Shown here: positions 13,592 through 25,500 of the stretch, in pieces
How the letters are laid out: each line of letters starts with the position of its first letter
Numbering within the stretch: the stretch's first letter is position 1
From: Spirometra erinaceieuropaei
Lineage: Eukaryota; Platyhelminthes; Cestoda; Diphyllobothriidea; Diphyllobothriidae
NCBI GenBank assembly: GCA_902702965.1
Contig: CACRXP010000001.1
Location: 3,885,325 to 3,949,324 of the forward strand
Direction: 5' to 3'
DNA length: 64,000 nt
Position numbers and translations under genes: made by a program
The notes under the pieces: model-generated
Seen by the model: only the letters and a program-made list of their open reading frames with translations
What the model was told of the DNA's origin: nothing
The model's database searches: none

Positions 13592-16500
13592 CACTACTAC
13601 TACTGTTACTACTACTAACACCGCATTCAGAATCGAAGTTCGTGCGGTTTCACCGCATTTGAAATATGTTAAAATGGTCGCACTTTCGAAATCGGCTAAA
13701 ATAGATGGCAAAAATCACTTTACAAGCGGGATACTTGGCAACACTTTCGCAGTCTTAAAAGACGAGACACAACTCGTGAAGACAAGGAACGTTCAAGTCC
13801 CGGAATATAGCAAAAAGGAGCGGTCAGAGTACAAATTTGGAGAAGCACTTAAAAACCCTATCTCCGCTTGGCGGAGGGTGAAGGCTGGGGGAAATAGCCC
13901 GCAGAGTGGGAACAAAATGGGGGGGGGGGGAGGGGAGCATGTAACAAATTTCAGATCTAAAAAAAACTGTGAGTAGGCGAGGTTTACCCTAGGGATTTGA
14001 CCCCGCTTGATGCACTCCATAAACTCCTGAGATTCGGGGTCGGTGTAGGGACGAAGAGGGCCGTCATCGAGACTGAACCCGTCCTGCCACATTTTCACAA
14101 TCACTGTCCGCTCCTGCTCACTCTCAGGCTTTGTCTGCTCGCCTTGAATCACGACAGCGGGCTCATTTAGAGTCTCGCCAAGCCTACGGTAGGGAAAAAA
14201 GAGACGGGAAACGCGGTCACTAAGTAGCCTTGGTCACAAAATGTGTGACACATGATAGAAATAGAATTAACCTGGGGGACGAGGAAGAGGAGAAGGGGGG
14301 AGTCAAACGATCGAAGAACAGAGAAAAATAAACGCCGTGACAGAAGCCAGTTAGCTCTGGAGGCAACAAGACGTCGTGGGTCGAGAAGTTATAGAAGGAT
14401 AAAGGTTTCAGAACGAAGGTGAGCGCTTCTGCGATGAGGATCAGGAAGGTGGAATCGTTCAAAACATGCCCACTTCTTCAGTTATCACGACGCCTTTGAA
14501 AACCGGCAAAGGCATTCGCTGGACGCCTCAATACATGTTTCCTGAAAATAATTTTTCTCCTTTACGGGATCTGGTTTTACTGGTCGACTCGTGTCAAAAT
14601 TTAAAAAATTCGCGAAAAAATAAATTTCTGATGACAGACTACCTTAACATGTCGAAGATTATCATGATTGATTTTCCAAACTATATACCAGGCACACCAG
14701 GTGGTACGCAGTTTATAAGAGGTTCCGAATTGAAACAACCAGCTGGGTAAACAGGTGATTGTTTATGGAGCCTTGTAAACTTTTGGTTGAAAAACTTTCT
14801 CCTGTAAGGAGGACAACAGACAGCCGAGGCACTAACAAAGACTCCCACTAATAAAAAAAAACATGTTACCGGGTAAGTGCCGAGAAGAAAATGGGAATGA
14901 CTTTTCGCAGAGATCGAAGCTAAGAAACCTCCAAAGTCCGGTTGAAAGGCTGACGTAGGTATCCAGATTTGGTGTACTAAATGTCAAGCTTCTAAATTAG
15001 AACATTTCCGATGAAAAACTACGAAACTGTCGAGCTAAGGAGCCTGCGCCGAGTTATTCATCTTTGAAAGAATGGAAGAAGCGCTTCTCAGCTGGGCGCA
15101 TATTCAATATTTCCTCATTTTCGGCAAGCCTTATGGCTGTGGGAGTTCTCCGTTTTTGCCACTAGAAATGCTCTAATTGTCAAAATAACGGACTATGCTA
15201 AGTTGGCCGTTGCTACCAACGAGAATCATCGCAGCTTCCGTGCCAGCAACGGTGACGTACAGGTGAACTGCACCATGGTGAGAGAGTGAGAATTGTATGG
15301 GAGGTCAGGGGACAGTAGTAGCTTTGATAGGTTGACTGTCACGAATGGTGCAATGCCGACGCAGATTCAACTTCGATGATGGAGAGGCCACTGATGGGCG
15401 CCTGAGATGACAACTCTTCTAAGACGACATTGCTATAAGAGCTTGCTGAAAAGGACACCGCGGAGACCTCACTCAGGTTTCTGGGGTTCAATCAAGAGTC
15501 CTGCGAAACCATCATAGGGGACCGGTAGACACAGCGAATTAGCGTGGAAACCGGAGCAGTGACTGTCAAAGGGAAACAACAGAGAAGCAAGACCTGAGAG
15601 CTATGGCAATGTGCCCGAGTGTCGATCTGCTATCACCTCAATCGGTGGGCGTATTTAGGTGGCCGCTTCCCCTCGGGTCTAAAAATAGGAAGACTTCTGC
15701 AAACTGACTGCTGTTCATGGCATCCAACGATGACCTATGATATTGCTGCATCAATCGTACGACTGTCAATGTCTGTTGCCCTCCTATCTGCGACTACACA
15801 ACATTAGCCTCAACACACAAGCATGAAACTTCACCGAACTGTGTGAAACGACGCCGTAGTAAGAGCCGTCATCCGTTGAGCCATGCTAGTAAGCGTCTAA
15901 CAATGGCGATCACATGGAGGGGACGCTCAACGAACGGAGAGCCAGACTGGTTCGTCTTACCCCCTTACCATCTAACCACGGCAGAGTAGTGACAAGTAGG
16001 CAGTATTTGAGTGACATGCAACGGCAAGATTGGAATGGGCATCGCTGTTTTAATTTCCGTCGTTGACAGCCAGTCAGACCCGAACGGCAAATCATGCAGC
16101 ATATAGTGCGACTGGCTCAAGGTCAAGTCTCACAACTTGGAGGCCTGAGGTTGGAGTGTGGCTGGTTGATGTCACGCAAGTCCAAAATAGACATTGCTGT
16201 GCCTGCGTGTCAGTAAATCTCTCTTGAGTGGTCACTAAGGTTCCCACCGGTATTGACACAGTGTTACCGGAATCAAAAGCCTCCAAGAACGGTAAAGGAC
16301 CAAGGATGAATGGTACACCCCTCGAGGAATCGGATTGACGCTCGAGTTTGTGGACACGACTCGTTACCCGAGTGGCAACGATCGGGTGAGGGACCCCAAA
16401 CACACACGACTAGCCAAAGGTGCCTGTCTTACGGGAAAGATGGTAATAGGGGTTTTACGGGCGGGGCTATGTATGCATAGCGGAATGGCAAAATAAGTAT

Positions 16501-19500
16501 GAATAATTGATAAATTTGTTTTTCGGGCGGAAAAGCCCTAAGGCATTGACAAAAAGCAACTGAAATTAAGCAGGACAATAAAAAAATAAACATTAAATGT
16601 CTACGGCGATCGCTTCCCGACTTTCTGAGCTAAGGTCATTGTAAATAATGCACTAGATCGTTTACAACAGATGATCCAAACTTTTACGATGAAACACCAA
16701 ACCAAAATAATCGTGTCGGACTAAAACCCACTCAAATAAGTGTAGTAGGTATCCTTTGTATGCCACAGATGCTTGGGGGCCTTCATCCGATCCTTACCCG
16801 AGTGAGTAGTGCAGGTTGTCACCCGACAATCATTCCGGAAGGACAAGGCTTCAACTAATGTCCCTTACAATAGTAATTATTATAATCCGTCGTGAGACTG
16901 GCCAGGAAGTACAGTGGCCCGCCTTACCATTCGTACTAGTCGCACACTTTCTTATGAGGGAATTTTTTTATGAGAGGGGAAAGTATATTAAAAGCGAATA
17001 CCCTAGAACGACAGTGCTACCTTTGGTCGATGACGTGGTGACTGTAGGAAACGGAAAGGACTGAGGAGGATGGTGTGTTTGACGTTTGTCCTGAGTGCAA
17101 ATAGAGTCGAAAGTCGCGATGTCCAAAAAAGTGTAAAGGGCAAACGTTCACCTGTAACCGGCTCCTGTGAAAGCTGGATGTCGATTAGACTCCAGATCGG
17201 AGACGCGGGCGCTGCTCAGGGTCTCGGCACCACCCTCGCGAGCCTGTTGAAATACGTCACGCACAAAATCCTCTGGGTTTCGCACACGAGGACCCGCGGA
17301 TCCGCTTGGACCTTTCTTGGGACGCGGAGGACCAAGCACCTGTTGACCTCCGCCACCGGTCTCAGCGCCTCCAACGTAGAAGGCCTGATTATCGTCCTCC
17401 GAATTTGGGCTGTGTGGGCTATTAGGATAGGATGAGAAAGAAGATAAGTGACAGGCACGTCAGGGGATGTGGTTCAGGAGCTGAAATAGTTGGAACAGTT
17501 AACATATTTGATAGCGGACACCAGTCGTCATGTCGGAATAACCCTCGGCCTTGTTAATTACTAGTAGGTTAGTGACACGATAGATCAGAGAGCGATCAAG
17601 AGTCACGAGATTACCTCGAAATGATCAGTCCGTACATGTCCAAGCTACTGGAGAGGCGCTGAACAGCCCAATATGGCGATCTGAGGTCTCATCTGAAAAA
17701 GCCTTGACTGGTTTACGATTCCTTCTACGCCCAAGCGCATGCGTTCAAGTTGGATCCAAAGCCATAAAGTACGACGATAGCTCAATGATTCGGAGCCACC
17801 GAGGGGCCCTTAAATAAACTTTGCAGCCCTATGTTTCGCTAGGGACGAATGATGAGGGCCTGTCTGTAGGGAAACCTCTCGCGACATTATTAAGTATGTT
17901 GGAGCACAACATCATGGTTCGAGCGACAACGTACGCAGGGTCGAGTGCGCTGAGCAGCCGTGGAGCAGAGGCGCGAACGAATAGAAAGCTGAACCACTGG
18001 CATAGGATTCCGGTATGGGGAAGCGTTCGTTGGCTTAGGTATCTACCCTAACAATGCGGAGTCCTCAGCAAAACAAATGTAGATACCTGATGCTTAGAAA
18101 ATCCGAATTTTACTTACTTCCCGGAAGCCGATGTTCCTGGAATGGACACACTCGCTCTGTTCCCTACGTCAACGCTTAATCCGACGTCTCTGAAAGGAAC
18201 GGCGAGATGACTGACTAAACCAACGGAATTAAGCATTTACATAGGTTGCGATATATACCATACTTGACAGTACAGGTAGTAGCTAAAAGCTCAGACGCGT
18301 GTTTTGCAAAAATTCTGCCGCTGCATGACACATCTGGGAGAGGTTGGGCTCGTCAGTGGGTCGCCCAGCGTTCCCAGTGGGCATTCTGGTGGATACTCCA
18401 GTTTTAAGCTAGTACCTATACTGTCAAGTATGGTACATCACGCAACTTATGTATATACTACTGACTAGCTGTGGGTAGTTTATGAATCATACGCGGTTAT
18501 TCCGATATGGCTGACGGACTTCCGCCCACATATTAATATCAAATTTCGGTCTGCGGACTACGGATGGACATAAGAAACAACCTTAAAGGAGATAACGAGG
18601 GCGGCAGCAATACCAAAAGCGCTGCAGGAAACATGGTCAATCCCGGTTGGCGATGTATCTAAAGAGTTGGTTGCTGTGGCCACACAAATTGCGGGTAACG
18701 TGGGATTCAGACAAAAAACAACATTCAAAAGGGCGTAGCAACGATGAAAACCAAATTAATGAACTGCTGTAGAGTGCTTTGTTAAAATGCGCACATACTT
18801 TTGCTGAGAAATTGTGGAAAGGGTTGCTATTTTTGCGGAGCTGCTTTTAGGCGGAAGAGGAGGAGCAGGTGGACCGGGTTCTGTCTGTGGAATTGAATTG
18901 CTGCCAGACTGCATGCCAATCGGTACTGCAGGCTGCACAGGGTGCGGTTCGTCAATGTCACTGTCATCATTTATGAAATTCTGCACGGCCTCCTACAGAA
19001 TCGAAGCAAAGTTTAAGAAGGGAAAGTAAAACAGTGGAGAAAAAACCCAGCAAACTTGATCAATTGGCATGTCACCGGGTTAGATGTTTGAGTGCTATCC
19101 GTTCGAGACAAGGTTCATGTATGTTTGCTTACTTACCTTTGGACTTTGCCAGAATTTCGGCGAGTTATACAGAATTCCATGGATAAATCATTATTAATTT
19201 TGGAGGAAAGTCTAACAAAGCAATCGGTTACCATATGAGGCGAACTTCGAAATTAATTTGTCTATCAAAATATCCAATATTTTCTCGAAAAAGAGTCCCT
19301 CTGAGGTGCATATATTGGCTGCTGTTACAACAGAATGCGAACTGCATCGTTCCGCCGCTTAAAAGACAACTAAGGTCGAAAGGGCTCTGAAGTTTACCTA
19401 TCTGGTCGTCTTTGGCCACTGCGCTCTTGAGCTGAGCATTAGTTCGGTTTTGGTCCTTGCTATTCGTAGTTGTGCACGAGAAAAAATGGCCTACCCAAGA

Positions 19501-22500
19501 AGGGGAGAAAAAACCTCACTCGAGACAGCATGTAAAAACTTAAAGAAAAGTCAGTAGGGTGCGTCTTATCACCAAAAACTTGAAAACGAAGTAGCGGTGA
19601 ACAGATGACAGAGTAAAAAAGAGAAAAACTAGCTAGGAAGATGTGTCATCACGCTACAGGGGTGACAACTCGGTGTGTGTGAGTGACTTGAGCATTTCGA
19701 GTGACCTATGATAACATAGCCGAAAATTGCACCTACGTTAATTTTACTGAAAGGAAATGAAGCAGAAAATAGTGAGAATACGGTGACGGCTCTTTGGTGG
19801 GTGTCATAATTCGGAACGACTGATACGAAGGCACTTGCGGGGGGTTGCCGAACATTTGACCCAGACCTGGTCCAATAAATGGTGGAGCGATTGGCATTTT
19901 TGTTCCGAATTCCAGTTGAATCGCAGATGAAACCCCAACAGCCATCCGCCTTGTGCCAGATTTTCTAAAACTGTCTCTGAAAGTTCAGACCCAGATTGCG
20001 AGACCACGTGAATTTTTGGCAGGAGCTTGTCTCTATCTAATCTTAGACAGATCGCGGTGTGGTTATTGACAGAAGGTTGTACCACGACCGTGAGTGCTTT
20101 TCTCTCGAGCACACAGGAACTCGCATGTTGCTGACAATCTGCACATGTGAGATACATATAGAACTGGTCTGTGTGAGAGGATTTCTAACAATACGACCTG
20201 AGCGAGGTCCCCTCACGCATCTTCTCGGCTTATTTCAAAAAAACGTATTCGCAAGTTTTACCGTGTCCATTGCCGGTCACCAGACGAGCTGCACTTTCGA
20301 TCCCGTGAATATCACGCCTAATCGTCTGGAGAAGCAAAACAGTTGAACTACGGGGAAATCTGTCACAACGGCAAAAGAAGTACAGAGTCAGTGGTCAAGA
20401 CTTAATTATAGATAGTAGAGACAGAACTGAATAAACACCACAAACTCCATCTGTGGCGAAGTTTCCCTAACGGTGTGGTGAGAGTCGATCGAATTAATCA
20501 GATAAGACAGCCGAAACTATAAACGGGTAATGGGGCAAGTTGTCCTAATTGTCCTATAACCTAGCTGATAGGACATCAGTTGCAGTTTGTAGTAGTTTGG
20601 GAACATAAATCTGACCTAGTGCGGCACTGACACTCGACAGCAAGCAGCATCCATGCACAACGTGACTTTGTGAAAGGGACTCGCAGACAATGTGGACAAA
20701 AATAACGCCACGTGGACACATTAAAGACCTCCCTTGGGTGCGTCTATACAAAACCCGATGCCTGGGTAACAATTTGGAAGAACTGTTATGCATGGCGAAT
20801 AACCGAAAAAGTTTGAGTACTTATTTTCGGGGTCAAACGAATGGAGAGAGTCGGTAGGAAAGGGCAGGCATGCAAGAATAAAGTGCAGCGAAACAACCCC
20901 AACGTTCGTGGAAGTCTCGACATGACCTTGCTCGACATCTGAGGATTCCCTATAATGTCAACACGATCAGCCCACCCTCTGGATAGCAAAAAAACGCAAA
21001 GGAAATCCTCTTCCACCTTCTCTACTGTAATATGATCTTTCGTCTACGTTTGCCTTGGTCAGACACCCTAGCTACCAAAACTGGGAAATTGTAAGGCGAT
21101 TACAACTGAATCAAATTATGACCACGGAACCCAATCATGCATTGTCCGGTTCGGACACCTGCGAACCTGTGCTTGAGGTCACGACCAACAGCCATTATAT
21201 GGATTCAAAACGTCAGGCAAATAAAGTTCCTACTACGACGGTCGGACCTCCTGCCTCGACCGCCTTCTGAAACTCGTCTTCTTCATTATGCGCGCTCTCA
21301 CTGCACACACACATTTAGGCACTGCAGGGGCCTATCCCGTTATAAGCACATAACGTGACAACAACTAGTAAGACCTGACCCAGCATTCTCACTCTGTTGT
21401 CATGTATTCGGTCGCCGCATGGATCCTAACAGCCAGATGCGCATATATTAAAGTCACTCACCACTCACGTATTAATCCTGCAATGAAGTTTACCAGCATA
21501 CGTGCGTGTGCGCGTGGCACGCGAAAGGCAGAGGCTTTGTCGCCCAGTAGTGTCTAATATCCTCGTCAGTTAACCGAAAGACTTGAACAAGTCACAGGTA
21601 ATGGAACAGGCATGAAGGAATGAGATTGCCCTAAATTAGTTTCCTCGATGTAAATAGCTGTGTGCGCTTCGAAACTATCATGACGTGGTAGCAGTCGTGG
21701 TCGGGACAGTTTCGAATTGACGTACACTGCTCAGAACTGGGGTATCAGTCCGCGATGGCTCCTTAATGTGGCCTTCATGGGACTTTCACCTATGTGAGAT
21801 GCACGATACTGTCAATGAAGGTCAGCAAGTGCGAGGTTAAAGACCAGATTATATATGGGCTCGTAATCAAATTACTTGGCCTTATAAATCAGTGCGCCTA
21901 CGTCACACATCCTATCACTTCGACTTTGACTTGCTGCCAGTCTGGCGGGTGCTAATGGGAATGAGATAGATGCGACGCATGTCCACCTTACGATAAAAAA
22001 AAATTTGTGCAGGTTAAGACTGCGCTCTATCTGGAGTGATGGCGGGTTCTATTGCTGAAACCGGCAAACGATTACTCAGCCGACACCTGCTCAACTCGGT
22101 GTTGGAACTACAAACCCTTAACTTATTTACTACGTCTAGACGCTCGCAGACTTGGTAGCCAGCGATTTTTGGGTGCTTCCTTAGGGACCTTCACCAAGGG
22201 CCTAGTAGAACAAATTGTGCACACCAGATACTGCCTCATAATTCATTCGGAACTCAACTTTCCAGGAAGAAAAGGAGACAAAATATGTGCATTAATCCGT
22301 CGAAGACAGCCCGCCAAACATGCTGTTGGCGGATGGTGGATCTTGTCAAAAGCAACCTAGTCATACTTGTAGATAAGTATCAGAACTGAATGACAATAAT
22401 GGGAAAGCACTGCATCTGAAGACACCAGAATGACTCAAAAATTAACAAATGTCGTCTTTAGCATTCAAGGACACGGAAAATCCAGAATATTTTAGCCGGA

Positions 22501-25500
22501 GTCAAGTAGACCTTTGACAGTAATTGAGGCGCTCCTACACACGAAATCCAATATGTGTGGCATTTTGACTCAACCTGGGTCACAAAATGCAAAGTCAGTT
22601 GTTTCCCGTTGGTATGTGAGAAATCAGGTCAAATCAAAGTACCAACGACATTAGAAATGTTCTCGACAAACTGATCGCCCTTATCGGGATGGAAAGTAAA
22701 CGTATTTCAAAATGGCTTCGTGGGAGCTTCCCAAACAAACACTATATTGAACGTACGAATTGGCTATTTTCCTGTCATGTCCGTCCTCGTATAAAAATAA
22801 AGACTCATAAGTGAAACGGTCTCTTTGAATTACAGTGACCTTACACAGCAACAGTATGATCTAACTGACGAGATATTATAAGGGAAAAAGTTTTTGCAAA
22901 TGCATGAAAATACGTCCGCATTTAGCCTGAATTCGTCAAATTTTTGGGTCCAAATGTCACTTTATCAGTCTTATGCGAATGGTGACAGCCTAGGTAGATA
23001 AACACTCATATCACCGGCTGGCCAGTGTCCGATAAAAACTAAATCAAATCGTGAAATATTCCGGTCGTGTCAGCACATAAAATCGTCAGGCAATCTCCAT
23101 CGATGGGTAAGCAGAGGGCAGTTTATCGCTCCTGTTCGTGAGTGACTGTACAATCGTTTGTTGCGGACAAGAAAGCGAGTTAACCCTTGGCAAAATTATC
23201 TGTCAAGTTGGTGAGAAGCCCTAGACACTTAGTTGATCTGTTCGCGATGTGAATGGAAACTTTACTGCTGACAATTCGGCTGTCGACTGCCGGCGCTAGC
23301 ACTTCGAGCGCCTCAACTTTGATGAGCAACTCATCACACGCTCGCTTTCTTCTCCGGCGGTTTTTCGTCATTATCCAGCTTTTGCTGTGTCGTCCGATAT
23401 CTTTTGATAGAAGCCGATAAATACAGAGACTGCGCAACAATACGGCACCCGAAGAGGACGGTATCCTCGTTGAATTCTGCAAGCCTTGCACGAACACTGG
23501 CGCCCTGGCCCCATGAGGCGATTAAACAAGCGTGGAGAGATGAGGTAGTTCCTAATGACAGGGGCTCGGGAATCCTTGTGTCTTTCTTTAAGAAGGTAGA
23601 TGAGGCAGTGAGAAAACTGCCGCGACATAAGCCTTATCAACATCGCTGCGAAATTCTTCACTGTTGTCCATCCCTGACGATTCTCCTCTGTGCGCGACTT
23701 TTGGACAAAGTTCAACCAGGCCAGATCCCGCGCAGGGCGTGGATGTGGGAATCAGATGTTCATACTGAGATGCATTCTAGAATTTCGCCATAACTACCAA
23801 TGACCGATGGCCGTCTGCTTTAATGACTTCACCGCTGCGCATGAATCCGCTCACCACGAGTCCCTGTGGCGAATAGCGGAAATTGACGATTTTTTGGGCC
23901 AAAATCATGGCCATGACCGAGAATTAGCATTGCTCGAGTGCTCGTCCATAACGAACTTTCCTAACCGTTCAAAATCCTATCTGATTCTCAATAAGGTTGC
24001 ATCCTGTCACCTATTCTGCCCATCTAAGCCATTGACTGGATTGCCGGATGGGCCCTACACGGTTTTGTAGGTGTAACGTCCACACCTGGGCGCGGGCTAA
24101 CTGATCTAGACGCTGACGATATCGCATTGAAGGTCTCAAGCTTTGGTTATCTACAGTCATGGTGTCATGAGCGAATGGAGTCGATACTTCAATTTGTTTA
24201 TCCATAGGTGTTAGAAAGACCAAATTATTTTTGCGCTGCGTCTCTGACCAGAAGAAAGCACCCTTTGGAATAAGTAGCTGTCAATTTGGAGAATTAGACA
24301 GTCCAACTAACTCGGGGCGAGATTGCTGTCCAGTGACCAGGAGTAAGGACGACATTGTCCCCCGAGTCGGTGCTGCTCGCATGCATTTTTCAATCCTTAG
24401 AAAATGCACGTGGAACCGACGCGATATCTCCACCACCACGAAGCTGCGCAGGTACTGTGCATTAGTCCGGTCCGTCCACCGCAACGGTTGTAAATGCTCG
24501 ACGATGAGCGTAGAAAATGGGCTAAAACTGGAAGTATCTAGACACCGCTGATTGAGGATCACCCTTCTAATGGGGTTTGCCGACTTCTTCTCAAATGAGA
24601 CAGTCAGCACTCGTTGCGACAATATCAGGATATTCCACGCCATTTAAAAAGACGGCTGTGGTTTGGGAACATTCGCCGTCGTCCGCCCCACGAGCTCAGT
24701 TATACTGCCTCCGATGCGGCACCGATACCCTCCTGGAGACGTTGAAGAGGATGCCAACTCAAAACCTGGCTAGAAATGGCTTGTCAAAACATGGACGTGG
24801 TTCTTGAACCTTCGGTATTCCGTCTTCTTCGACGGAGAAGAGAATGGATCGAGTCGTCCAGATTCGTTGCCGCGCATCTTCACATATGGCGAGGAACGGT
24901 AAGTGACATTATTGAGACTGGTTACATCAGGCATTATCACAATCGCACTAAGTACAAGTATGTACAAGCACTAGCTACTGGCTATCCGGCAGATAGTGAA
25001 CGCCCATCAGTGAAAGTTAAATACAATAAAGGCTTCATCTAGAGCCTGGCGAATAAGCAGTGGCAAACCAGCAGTGATAGTGCTATAACAACATGGAGGG
25101 CTATGGTTTGGCATATGGACTGCCGTATAAAATGCTGTAAAGCCCGGTGACGGCACCGTGACCTAGTGACTGTGAACCGCTATTGAATAAGTTCGCCTAT
25201 CACTACTCCCTTGTGACTGGGTACTTAGGCCGAAGCGACAGAGAAAACTTGAATAAACGATCGGAACGCCTGTTGGGGACCCGTCTGTACTTAAAATACG
25301 CAAGAGGCCCCACGAAATGTTCGGTTCAAGCTTCTTGAGAACTGTTGCGATAACGTTTGCAAACATGTTAAGTAGGCTTATGCAACAATTGTTCTAACAG
25401 CGATTCTGAACTTTCTTAAGTATTGGCGCACGGAGTATCGTTCGAGACTGCGTGAGGTGCCCCTGCTACCCTAATGCGTAGAACCCCTTATTCGGGCATT

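Noticed and set aside
13382..13711. Long poly-Val and poly-Leu open frames on both strands
   Set aside because: Produced by the CTA trinucleotide microsatellite; the same applies to the poly-Val/Thr frames at 46160-46579 and the poly-Pro frame at 42780-42880.
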